Shown here one piece after another: positions 1-5,062 of a DNA stretch of 5,686 nt. The position numbers and the translations under genes are program-made. The notes beneath the pieces are model-generated. The model was not told the origin of the DNA and did no database searches. It saw nothing but the letters and a program-made list of their open reading frames with translations. Source of the DNA: a bacterium (lineage in GTDB: Bacteria; Desulfobacterota; Binatia; UBA12015); NCBI GenBank assembly GCA_029976905.1, contig JAPOLW010000278.1, positions 1 through 5,686 of the forward strand. The letters run 5' to 3'. Every line of letters starts with the position of its first letter. Within the stretch, counting starts at the first letter, position 1.

Positions 1-69
1 GACGCGCGCAAGGGACGCGCGAAAGGGACGCCCGCAAGGGACGCGAACGAGGGACGCGCGAAAGGGACG
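1..69. repeat. 13-bp tandem repeat (minisatellite), about five units
   Basis: The hexamer GGGACG recurs at 12, 25, 38, 51 and 64, an exact 13-base period. The two best-matching units (12-24 and 51-63) both read GGGACGCGCGAAA. The intervening units differ by a few substitutions (CCCGCAA and CGAACGA variants) with no indels. The array begins at or before the window edge, so its full length is unknown. A 13-bp unit is not a multiple of three and no convincing reading frame crosses it, so I treat it as intergenic. It lies downstream of the thioredoxin stop codon. Function unknown. Confidence 0.85.
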
Positions 70-112
70 AGCCCGGAGGCCCGCCGTTCCGGAACCACTC
101 TGGATCGCAGGC

Positions 113-439
113 TCAGGCGACGGCGCTGTCGAGTGCCGCGGCGAGCTTCGCCTTGGGAACCGCGCCGACGATCTGCTCGTGCACCGTCCCTCCCTTGAAA
201 ACGATCAGGTTGGGAATGCCGCGCACGCCGTACTTCGCGGGCGTCTGCGGGTTGTCGTCGACGTTCATCTTCACGATCCGGACCTTGCCGTCGTACTCCT
301 GCGCAAGCTCCTCGACGATGGGAGAAATGGCGCGGCACGGACCGCACCAGGGAGCCCAGAAGTCGATCAAGACCGGGGTTTGCGAGGAAAGAACTTCCGA
401 ATCGAAGGTCGCGTCGCTGATCTCTTCCACTGCAGCCAT
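113..439 (-). CDS. trxA: Thioredoxin
   Basis: This is a 108-aa single-domain cytoplasmic thioredoxin, which reduces protein disulfides and is itself recycled by thioredoxin reductase. The active site WCGPC is at residues 31-35, preceded by the buried Asp26. Lys57 and the cis-proline of the GIP motif (Ile75-Pro76) sit at the same numbers as in E. coli Trx1, and length matches the family. The frame is open upstream to an ATG at 487, but the start at 439 is preferred: AGGAG lies 6 nt before it, and the extra 16 residues resemble no thioredoxin N-terminus. The gene follows the DUF6285 gene by 120 bp on the same strand. A possible extended -10 (TGC-TAGCGT, with TAGCGT at 475-480) may give it its own promoter, but no good -35 accompanies it. 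Downstream there is only a 10-bp palindrome, GTTCCGGAAC (86-95), and no clear terminator. Assignment is secure; the symbol is by family, since organisms may have several trx copies. Confidence 0.97.
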   Translation of the reverse strand: MAAVEEISDATFDSEVLSSQTPVLIDFWAPWCGPCRAISPIVEELAQEYDGKVRIVKMNVDDNPQTPAKYGVRGIPNLIVFKGGTVHEQIVGAVPKAKLAAALDSAVA

Positions 440-445
440 TGATTG

Positions 446-450
446 CTCCT
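446..450 (-). promoter_or_regulatory. Shine-Dalgarno site for trxA
   Basis: AGGAG on the minus strand, 6 nt before the ATG at 439. It decides the short start over the in-frame ATG at 487. Confidence 0.75.
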
Positions 451-559
451 TGCTGTGTTTGCTCCGAGGTAACCACGCTAGCAGCACCGGGCAAGCCCTT
501 CCACCGGCCTGGGGACGGCAGATTTTCCACGACGGGCGAGACCCGGTCGATCCGATCCG

Positions 560-973
560 TCAGCGAATCTCCCGCGCGCGATCGGCCTCGAGAAGCCTGG
601 GGTTGCTCAACTCGAGCTTGTCGCGCACCCGCCCGCGGGCAAACGCGAGAAGCGACTCGTAGCCCTTTGAACCTTCGTCGAAGTCTCCTGCCCGGATGCG
701 CTCGCACAGTTCGGTGAGACGCTCCGTCACCGCGGCCGCACGCCGCCTGCGATCCTGCGGTTCCGCGACCGCGCCACACAGGGCATCGAGCCCGGTCCAC
801 GCCCGCTCGACGTGCTCCTGTTCGGCGGCGAATTCGCGATCCACCATGCCGACGCAGTTGGCGGCAACACGGGCGAGGAATTGCCGGCGTCCGGTCGTCG
901 CCGGAACGATCTCCTCCTCGAGGAAGGCCTGCACGGCGCCGAGCAGCTCGGAGGCAGTGGGACGATCGTGCAT
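560..973 (-). CDS. DUF6285 domain-containing protein
   Basis: This 137-aa soluble protein has no signal peptide or membrane segment. It matches what I recall of DUF6285: an N-terminal RPTASELL helix (residues 4-11), an acidic FLEEEIVP stretch (17-24), a central ARVAANCVGMVDREF block (34-48), and a C-terminal IRAGDFD (93-99) followed by VRDKLELSNPRLL (116-128). Family members are usually encoded next to ACAD10/11-like phosphotransferases, as here; the biochemical role is not established. The ATG lies 1 nt after the TGA of the phosphotransferase gene (TGA-G-ATG). AAGGAAAGG, inside the end of that gene (983-991), serves as ribosome binding site. Such spacing implies one transcript and coupled translation. 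The two products may act together, for instance as partner or accessory subunit, but that is inference. Family assignment is from memory of the pattern and gene order. Confidence 0.8.
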   Translation of the reverse strand: MHDRPTASELLGAVQAFLEEEIVPATTGRRQFLARVAANCVGMVDREFAAEQEHVERAWTGLDALCGAVAEPQDRRRRAAAVTERLTELCERIRAGDFDEGSKGYESLLAFARGRVRDKLELSNPRLLEADRAREIR

Positions 974-974
974 C

Positions 975-2000
975 TCAGTCGGCCTTTCCTTCGATCAGGT
1001 TCAGAAGCTCCCACTCGGTCTCGGCGGCCCGACGACCGATGGCGGCGAGTTCGAGACTGGGCAGTGTCCGGTCGAGAAAGGGTCTTACCTGCAGCAGCGT
1101 GATGACACCCCAGTGCAGGTTGCCAAAGACCTCCCAGAACCGCAGCGCCTGGAGATCCACGGCTCGCCCCGTCGCCTCCTCGTAGGCGGCGACGAGCTCC
1201 TCGCGACGCCCCACTCCTCCACAGGTCAGATCGTCCCGACCGAAGCGCCAGGAGCGTACGCACGCCCATCCGAGGTCCTGCAGCGGATCGCCCACGTGCG
1301 CAAGCTCCCAATCCAGCACGGCGCGCAGCCCGTCCACTTCCTCCACCATGAGATTGCCGATCCGGAAGTCTCCGTGCACCAGGGTGATTCGTTCGGTGGA
1401 GGGAAGACGTCCCCGCAACCACCGCAGGGCGATCTCGAACACCGGGTGGGGATCCGCCGCGACCATGCGGTAGAGCTCCTCGACCTGGTCGAGGGCCACG
1501 AGGGCCGCGGGAGCCCCGGGCCCCGGTCGTGGCAGAAACGAAAGTGGATCTTCGAGCGGGACCCCATGAATGGCGGCAAGCGCCCGGGCCATCTGCGCGG
1601 GGAGACGCTTGCGTGCGGTCGCGAAGCGATCATCACGCACGAGGCGGCGACCGATGGTCTCGCCCGGGACATACTCCATCGCGTAGAACGGCCGCCCGAG
1701 CTCTTCCTCCCCGGCACAGACCACGGTCGGTACCGGAACGCCGGCCGCGCTGGCCGCCCGCAGGAGAACGGTCTCCTGGGTGCCCGAGAAGGCGCGCTGC
1801 CCACCGGGGCGGAATACGAGGACGACGATCGTGCGCGACTCCGACGTCTCCCCCTCGCGCTCGAGCGCCACGTCCAGGCGCCACGCTTCCCGCGCCGCGC
1901 CTCCGGTCATCGCCCGGATCTCGCCGACCTGGACCCGGTCGGCCCCGCACGCCCGGGCCAGCGAGGGAGCCAGACGCTCCGCGATCTCGTCGCCGGTCAC
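975..2000 (-). CDS. Phosphotransferase family protein (APH fold, ACAD10/11 N-terminal-like)
   Basis: This is a 341-aa cytoplasmic kinase-like protein of the aminoglycoside/choline phosphotransferase fold. An N-lobe glycine-rich segment, MTGGAAREAW (31-40), is followed by VLVFRPGG (60-67). YAMEYVPGE (106-114) is the hinge region. The Brenner-type catalytic loop is VHGDFRIGN (208-216), with Asp211 as catalytic base and Asn216 as metal ligand. DWELAHVGDP (230-239) supplies the second metal-binding Asp230. This arrangement is characteristic of the ACAD10/ACAD11 N-terminal kinase group rather than of antibiotic-resistance enzymes. The mammalian ACAD10/11 kinases are linked to phosphorylation of 4-hydroxyacyl-CoA in fatty-acid catabolism, so an acyl-CoA-type substrate is plausible but unproven here. 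No acyl-CoA dehydrogenase lies in the window. The start is GTG at 2000; an in-frame TAG nine bases upstream rules out a longer protein. Only a weak GTAGAG precedes it, so expression may be modest. It is followed at 1 nt by the DUF6285 gene. Confidence 0.88.
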   Translation of the reverse strand: MTGDEIAERLAPSLARACGADRVQVGEIRAMTGGAAREAWRLDVALEREGETSESRTIVVLVFRPGGQRAFSGTQETVLLRAASAAGVPVPTVVCAGEEELGRPFYAMEYVPGETIGRRLVRDDRFATARKRLPAQMARALAAIHGVPLEDPLSFLPRPGPGAPAALVALDQVEELYRMVAADPHPVFEIALRWLRGRLPSTERITLVHGDFRIGNLMVEEVDGLRAVLDWELAHVGDPLQDLGWACVRSWRFGRDDLTCGGVGRREELVAAYEEATGRAVDLQALRFWEVFGNLHWGVITLLQVRPFLDRTLPSLELAAIGRRAAETEWELLNLIEGKAD

Positions 2001-2079
2001 GGAGGATCTCTACCGCTTTCCCTGCCGACCGCCAACGGGATGCCGGCCGGCGGCAAAGGGCTATCCCACCGAAACGAGA

Positions 2080-2109
2080 ACGGCCGGGGAGGTATGCCTC
2101 CCCGGCCGT
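2080..2109 (-). terminator. Rho-independent terminator after the outer-membrane gene
   Basis: A perfect 13-bp inverted repeat, ACGGCCGGGGAGG (2080-2092) and CCTCCCCGGCCGT (2097-2109), encloses a 4-nt loop. On the minus strand the stem is followed by TTCTCGTTTC, a moderately T-rich tail, about 50 nt after the stop of the barrel gene. On the plus strand the following bases are not T-rich, so it probably works for minus-strand transcripts. It also insulates the phosphotransferase operon from upstream transcription. Confidence 0.85.
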
Positions 2110-2118
2110 CGTTGCGCA

Positions 2119-2144
2119 CGTTCGACGCCAAACGTCGTCGAACG
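2119..2144 (-). repeat. Second inverted repeat (stem-loop) in the 3' UTR
   Basis: CGTTCGACG (2119-2127) pairs with CGTCGAACG (2136-2144), a 9-bp stem with an 8-nt loop. It lies 16 bases after the barrel gene stop codon and just before the main terminator, so the transcript would end in two successive hairpins. It lacks a T-tract. It could protect the 3' end or be a minor part of termination; its role is not shown by the sequence. Confidence 0.6.
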
Positions 2145-2160
2145 CAATCCGCGATCGGGC

Positions 2161-3192
2161 TCAGTACGCCCAGTTGAGGCTGGCGACGCCGATCCACTCT
2201 CCGAAACGACCTTCCTCGGGGTTGGTCTTCGTTCCGCCGTTGTGAACGGGGCCGTTGTTGAAGCGTTGCAGGTTGCTGCCCAGGGCCAGCCACTGGCCCG
2301 AGACGCCAACGCTGAACGCGCCGAGGCGCGCCGGGATGAAGGCGAGAGGCACACCGACGCCGAGGCCGACGGAGGCGTAGCCGAAGACGTCGTCCCCGGG
2401 ATTGCTGCCATTGGCATTGTTGTCCGGCTTGTAATAGTTGTCGAGCGACAGGCCCATCGTGAGCGGCATGCCGACCGTGACCGGGTAGTCGGAGTTCTGC
2501 ATGACCGTGACGGCCGGCTCCGCACCGATCTCCATGTAGATGCCCTTGTCGTCGCCAAACCGGGTCTTGTCGACTTCGAATCCGAACAAGACGTAGGGGC
2601 TCATCGAGAAGCCGAGATCATCCATCTCGGCGCCGTAGAGACCGGCGTCGTCGTAGGAGAGGTCGATGTCGATTTCCTGGACGCTGCCGAACGCGCTGTT
2701 CGGGCTCATGTAGGCGATGTAGGTCAAGCCCGCACCAAGGCCGATCGACGTGTTCACGCCGACACCGGCGTAGAGATCGGACTCGTACCAATTCCCCGCG
2801 CCAAGGCCCTGGGGCGTGTTGGCGTTGGCCCGATTCGTCTGCACGCTATTCCAGGTCCCCGCGGTCAGCGAGACACTCGAGACAGCGCCCTGATCACCCT
2901 CGGCGGACTCCCAGACGTTCCAGGTCACCTCGCCCCACGGCTGCCAGATGAGACCCGTCTTCGCTTGCAGAATACCGCGGAAGAAGTAGGCGTTGGTCAG
3001 ATCGTTGCCGATGGCGAACGAAACCGAGCCGTTGTTGATGGCGCACTCGGGGCAAGGCTCCGCTTCCGCGATGACCTCTTCCCCCACGATGACCTCTTCG
3101 GCCTCGATCTCGTCCGCGATGGCCGGCGTCGCGGCCAATCCGAGCGCCACGAGCACGGCGAAACTACCCCGGACAAACTTTTTCCCATACAT
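2161..3192 (-). CDS. Predicted outer-membrane beta-barrel protein (TorF/Gcw_chp-like putative porin)
   Basis: The protein has 343 aa. Residues 1-26 form a Sec signal peptide: basic MYGKK, a hydrophobic core, and an AIA cleavage site before Asp27. Next is a short acidic linker (27-46) with two EEVI motifs, then Cys-Pro-Glu-Cys (47-50). The remainder alternates polar and hydrophobic residues and is rich in Gly, Tyr, Trp and Asn, as in transmembrane beta strands, and ends in Trp-Ala-Tyr, a fitting aromatic C-terminus for outer-membrane insertion. The YFFRGI segment early in the mature domain recalls the YxFRG motif of the Gcw_chp/TorF putative porins, but I cannot confirm the family without a profile search. 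The start at 3192 is set by a strong AGAGGAGGAG six nucleotides upstream and by the signal peptide; the frame is open to 3426 but that extension looks non-coding. It is probably monocistronic, ending in the stem-loops at 2080-2144. No substrate can be inferred. Confidence 0.8.
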   Translation of the reverse strand: MYGKKFVRGSFAVLVALGLAATPAIADEIEAEEVIVGEEVIAEAEPCPECAINNGSVSFAIGNDLTNAYFFRGILQAKTGLIWQPWGEVTWNVWESAEGDQGAVSSVSLTAGTWNSVQTNRANANTPQGLGAGNWYESDLYAGVGVNTSIGLGAGLTYIAYMSPNSAFGSVQEIDIDLSYDDAGLYGAEMDDLGFSMSPYVLFGFEVDKTRFGDDKGIYMEIGAEPAVTVMQNSDYPVTVGMPLTMGLSLDNYYKPDNNANGSNPGDDVFGYASVGLGVGVPLAFIPARLGAFSVGVSGQWLALGSNLQRFNNGPVHNGGTKTNPEEGRFGEWIGVASLNWAY

Positions 3193-3198
3193 GACGTT

Positions 3199-3208
3199 CT
3201 CCTCCTCT
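3199..3208 (-). promoter_or_regulatory. Strong Shine-Dalgarno site for the barrel protein gene
   Basis: AGAGGAGGAG on the minus strand, 6 nt from the ATG at 3192. It decides this start over the in-frame ATG at 3426 and suggests high expression. Confidence 0.85.
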
Positions 3209-3448
3209 GTGATTCCACACGGTGGGAAACGGATCGGCGAACCGACCCCGCCGGCTACGCCCCGCATCCCCTCCACAAATCCACCCCCGACGCCTCGGTG
3301 ACGTCGGGAAACCACTCCTCCATTTGCGCATCCTGCGAACGCCGGAACGTCGTTGGACGGGGTCCGGCGTGCGGCGCCTCTACCGATCGACCCGGGCCTG
3401 CACAAGTCCCCGGGAGCTGCTTTCAATTCGACTGCGACGGCAGACCGA

Positions 3449-3479
3449 TTGGAAGGACGCCCCTTCGGCGTTGTATTCT
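3449..3479 (+). promoter_or_regulatory. Candidate sigma-70-type promoter of thyA
   Basis: TTGGAA (3449-3454) and TATTCT (3474-3479) each match the consensus at 4 of 6 positions, with a long 19-bp spacer. Transcription starting seven bases after the -10 would begin at the A of the thyA ATG, giving a leaderless mRNA. This fits the absence of a Shine-Dalgarno sequence before thyA. The -10 is more believable than the -35. Confidence 0.4.
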
Positions 3480-3485
3480 ACCCTC

Positions 3486-4280
3486 ATGCGCGAGTACCTC
3501 AAGCTAGTCGACCGCATTCTCGTGGAAGGTGTGGCCAAAAAAGATCGGACCGGGACGGGGACCCTGAGCATCTTCGGACACCAGATGCGCTTCGACCTGG
3601 CCGAAGGGTTTCCCTGCCTCACCACCAAACGCCTGCACCTGAAGTCGATCATCCACGAACTTCTCTGGTTTTTGCAGGGCGATACGAACGTGGCGTATCT
3701 GCAGCGGAACGGCGTCCGCATCTGGGACGAATGGGCGGACGAAAACGGCGACCTGGGCCCGGTCTACGGATACCAGTGGCGTTCCTGGCCCGCCCGGGAT
3801 GGACGAACGATCGACCAAATCCAAAGGATTGTCGATGACTTACAAAGCAACCCGGACTCCCGCAGGCTGATCGTCAGCGCCTGGAACGTCGCCGACGTCG
3901 ATCAGATGGCGCTGCCTCCCTGCCACTGCCTCTTCCAGTTCTACGTCGCCCAGGGCCGGCTCTCCTGCCAGCTCTACCAGCGCAGCGCCGACGTTTTTCT
4001 GGGAGTGCCGTTCAACATTGCCTCCTACGCCTTGTTGACGCTGATGCTCGCCCGGGTGACCGGCCTCGAGCCCGGCGAATTCATCCACACCCTGGGCGAT
4101 GCGCACCTCTATTCGAACCATCTCGAGCAGGCGCGATTGCAGCGGACCCGGGAACCCCGGCCCCTGCCCACGATGGAGATCCTGCGAAATCCGGGTTCGA
4201 TCTTCGATTTCCGCTTCGAGGATTTTGCGCTCGGCGGCTACGAACCCCATCCGCACATCGCCGCCCCGGTCGCGGTATGA
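3486..4280 (+). CDS. thyA: Thymidylate synthase (ThyA type)
   Basis: This enzyme converts dUMP and 5,10-methylenetetrahydrofolate to dTMP and dihydrofolate in the cytoplasm as a homodimer. At 264 aa it has the length of the E. coli enzyme, and the catalytic residues fall at the same numbers: Arg21, Glu58, Trp80, Tyr94, Arg126-Arg127, nucleophile Cys146 in PPCHC, Arg166, Asp169, Asn177, His207 and Tyr209. It ends APVAV, as the family normally does. No residue needed for activity is missing. The ATG at 3486 is chosen because the MREYL N-terminus matches the family; the frame is open upstream to 3222 but that part is not ThyA-like. There is no Shine-Dalgarno site within 20 bases, and a likely -10 ends only 6 bases before the ATG, so the mRNA may be leaderless. 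The stop TGA overlaps an ATG (ATGA) that opens a 19-codon frame leading to folA. ThyA and DHFR act in the same folate cycle. Confidence 0.98.
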   Translation: MREYLKLVDRILVEGVAKKDRTGTGTLSIFGHQMRFDLAEGFPCLTTKRLHLKSIIHELLWFLQGDTNVAYLQRNGVRIWDEWADENGDLGPVYGYQWRSWPARDGRTIDQIQRIVDDLQSNPDSRRLIVSAWNVADVDQMALPPCHCLFQFYVAQGRLSCQLYQRSADVFLGVPFNIASYALLTLMLARVTGLEPGEFIHTLGDAHLYSNHLEQARLQRTREPRPLPTMEILRNPGSIFDFRFEDFALGGYEPHPHIAAPVAV

Positions 4281-4336
4281 GCCGCCCACTGGCGCCTCCC
4301 CGCAGCGCGGCGACGGCGCGACGAGGGGTTTCGTGA
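4277..4336 (+). CDS. Possible 19-codon coupling ORF between thyA and folA
   Basis: The ATG at 4277 overlaps the thyA stop as ATGA. The frame runs 19 codons (MSRPLAPPRS at the start, rich in Arg, Ala and Pro) to a TGA at 4334-4336, which overlaps the folA GTG start as GTGA. A ribosome finishing thyA could therefore reinitiate, cross the 52-nt gap and be delivered to the folA start. The peptide itself looks non-functional. No clear Shine-Dalgarno sequence precedes the ATG, so only reinitiation would translate it. The arrangement may also be chance, since stop codons are scarce in GC-rich DNA. Confidence 0.35.
   Translation: MSRPLAPPRSAATARRGVS
4323..4328 (+). promoter_or_regulatory. Shine-Dalgarno-like site for folA
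   Basis: GAGGGG lies 4 nt before the GTG at 4333. It supports the GTG start over the ATG at 4357, which would remove most of the first beta strand. Confidence 0.6.
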
Positions 4337-4824
4337 CCGTCTCCCTCATTGCCGCCATGGCGCTCAACCGCACCATTGGGTGCGATGGGGGTCTGCCCTG
4401 GAATTTGCCAGCCGACCTGAAGCGCTTCCGCGAGCGCACCACAGGGCACGTGATCATCATGGGTCGCAAGACGCATGAGTCGATCGGTCGACCCCTGCCC
4501 GGCCGCACGAATGTCGTGCTGTCACGCCGTGCCGGCTACACGGCGGCCGGCTGCGTGGTGGCCAGAGACCTCGATGGAGCTCTCGAGCAGGCCCGGGACG
4601 CGGGGGAGACCGAGGCCTTCGTGATCGGGGGTGCGGCCATCTACGAGCAAGCCCTTGCGCATGCCGACCGGATCTACCTCACGCAAGTGCACGCGGACGT
4701 GCCGGGCGACGTCTTCTTCCCACCCCTGGAAGCCTCGACCTGGCGTGAGGTCGAACGCGAGGAACACCCTGCCGACCAACGACACGCCCACCGCTTCGCC
4801 TTCACGGTACTGGAACGGATCTAA
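4333..4824 (+). CDS. folA: Dihydrofolate reductase
   Basis: This enzyme reduces dihydrofolate to tetrahydrofolate with NADPH, regenerating the cofactor oxidised by ThyA. It has 163 aa, close to the usual bacterial length of about 160. Visible motifs are SLIAAMALNRTIG (4-16), LPWNLPADLKRF (21-32) with Trp23 and catalytic Asp28, IIMGRKTHESIGRPLPGR (41-58) covering the NADPH-binding segment and the folate-contacting Arg58, and FVIGGAAIYEQAL (96-108) with the conserved Gly-Gly. Near the end are YLTQVHADVPGDVFFP (115-130) and the final FTVLERI. Leu21 replaces the Met20 of E. coli, a common variant. Translation starts at GTG 4333, since the MTVSLIAA N-terminus aligns with the first strand and a GAGGGG lies just upstream. 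It is 52 nt after thyA, probably co-transcribed, and possibly coupled through the 19-codon frame. The TAA stop overlaps the TAG stop of a convergent small gene. Confidence 0.97.
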   Translation: MTVSLIAAMALNRTIGCDGGLPWNLPADLKRFRERTTGHVIIMGRKTHESIGRPLPGRTNVVLSRRAGYTAAGCVVARDLDGALEQARDAGETEAFVIGGAAIYEQALAHADRIYLTQVHADVPGDVFFPPLEASTWREVEREEHPADQRHAHRFAFTVLERI

Positions 4825-4928
4825 TCGACGTGCATCCTTCCAAGGATCGAGAACACGCCGGCAACGCAGATTCCGAAGACCACCATTCCCACAATGAAAA
4901 GAACATAATCGTCGATCGGCGCTTCCAT
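4821..4928 (-). CDS. 35-aa single-pass membrane microprotein, unrecognised
   Basis: I do not recognise this gene. It encodes 35 residues: a short acidic N-terminus (MEAPIDDY), one hydrophobic segment at about 9-29 (VLFIVGMVVFGICVAGVFSIL) and a short GRMHVD tail. One transmembrane helix fills almost the whole protein. The positive charge at Arg31 lies after the helix and the acids before it, suggesting N-out, C-in topology. Evidence that it is real: AAGGAGG, a near-perfect Shine-Dalgarno sequence, sits 5 nt before the ATG, and the composition is far from random for this GC-rich DNA. It is convergent with folA, the TAG on one strand and TAA on the other sharing bases 4822-4823. It is divergent from the SH3–coiled-coil gene, with 134 bp between the starts. 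Single-helix proteins of this size often act as small accessory subunits or regulators of membrane complexes, but no partner can be named. Confidence 0.65.
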   Translation of the reverse strand: MEAPIDDYVLFIVGMVVFGICVAGVFSILGRMHVD

Positions 4929-4933
4929 CGAGA

Positions 4934-4940
4934 CCTCCTT
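4934..4940 (-). promoter_or_regulatory. Near-perfect Shine-Dalgarno site of the 35-aa microprotein
   Basis: AAGGAGG on the minus strand with 5 nt to the ATG at 4928. It is the main evidence that this very short frame is translated, and it fixes the start against the longer frame open to 5081. Confidence 0.75.
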
Positions 4941-5011
4941 GCAGTCCGCCCTCCGACCCGGACCGGGCCGTGCGGGCTTATTGCCACTTGCGGGAGGGCG
5001 AATCCAGCCCC

Positions 5012-5039
5012 TTGTCCTCCCCGCCCATCCGGCGATATT
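5012..5039 (+). promoter_or_regulatory. Candidate promoter of the SH3 protein gene
   Basis: TTGTCC (5012-5017), a 16-bp spacer and GATATT (5034-5039) each match sigma-70 consensus at 4 of 6 positions. A start near 5046 would leave a leader of about 17 nt that just contains the ribosome binding site at 5050-5056. Placement is sensible but the match is modest. Confidence 0.35.
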
Positions 5040-5049
5040 CCGTTTCCAG

Positions 5050-5056
5050 GGAGGAG
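5050..5056 (+). promoter_or_regulatory. Shine-Dalgarno site of the SH3 protein gene
   Basis: GGAGGAG sits 6 nt before the first of three consecutive ATG codons (5063, 5066, 5069). It fixes the start against the in-frame ATG at 4970. Confidence 0.75.
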
Positions 5057-5062
5057 AGGTGC

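Larger units (their letters stand above)
3193..3485. other. Divergent intergenic region between barrel gene and thyA
   Basis: These 293 bp separate two genes transcribed away from each other and should hold both promoters. The thyA side has a reasonable -10 close to the start codon. On the barrel-gene side I found no convincing sigma-70 promoter; the best pair (TTGTGC, 17 bp, TAGAGG) is weak. An inverted repeat CCCGACG/CGTCGGG (3286-3292 and 3302-3308, 9-nt loop) lies within the probable 5' leader or operator area of the barrel gene. No small gene with a ribosome binding site is evident. Confidence 0.6.

Noticed and set aside
1..69. CRISPR array
   Set aside because: Units are 13 bp and directly adjacent, with no unique spacers.
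86..95. GTTCCGGAAC palindrome as the trxA terminator
   Set aside because: It has no loop and no T-tract. It could be a binding site but nothing supports that.
440..487. N-terminal extension of thioredoxin by 16 residues
   Set aside because: The extension has no thioredoxin similarity, and the AGGAG at 446-450 lies inside it, properly spaced from the ATG at 439.
975..2000. Aminoglycoside resistance gene
   Set aside because: The kinase motifs are shared with APH enzymes, but the DWELAHVGDP block, the length and the DUF6285 neighbour point to the ACAD10/11-like group.
696..2177. 493-aa open frame on the plus strand
   Set aside because: It lies antisense to the phosphotransferase and DUF6285 genes, both of which have clear family motifs. 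Its translation is Arg/Pro/Gly-rich with no domain. Long antisense frames are expected in GC-rich DNA.
3043..3054. CPEC as a haem c site
   Set aside because: A c-type haem site needs CxxCH; here the second cysteine is followed by alanine.
3286..3308. CCCGACG/CGTCGGG inverted repeat as a riboswitch or operator
   Set aside because: A 7-bp stem alone in GC-rich DNA is not distinctive, and no conserved riboswitch core or expression platform is visible. It is kept only as a note in the intergenic entry.
3193..3426. 78-residue N-terminal extension of the barrel protein
   Set aside because: It would bury the signal peptide in the protein, and a strong ribosome binding site precedes the ATG at 3192.
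1780..3507. 575-aa open frame on the plus strand
   Set aside because: It is antisense to the signal-peptide-bearing barrel protein. Its sequence is a charged, Val/Asp/Arg-rich mirror of the barrel codons with no start signal.
4834..4847. ATCCTT/AAGGAT inverted repeat as the folA terminator
   Set aside because: The stem is short, the loop is 2 nt and no T-run follows. It is also inside the microprotein coding sequence.
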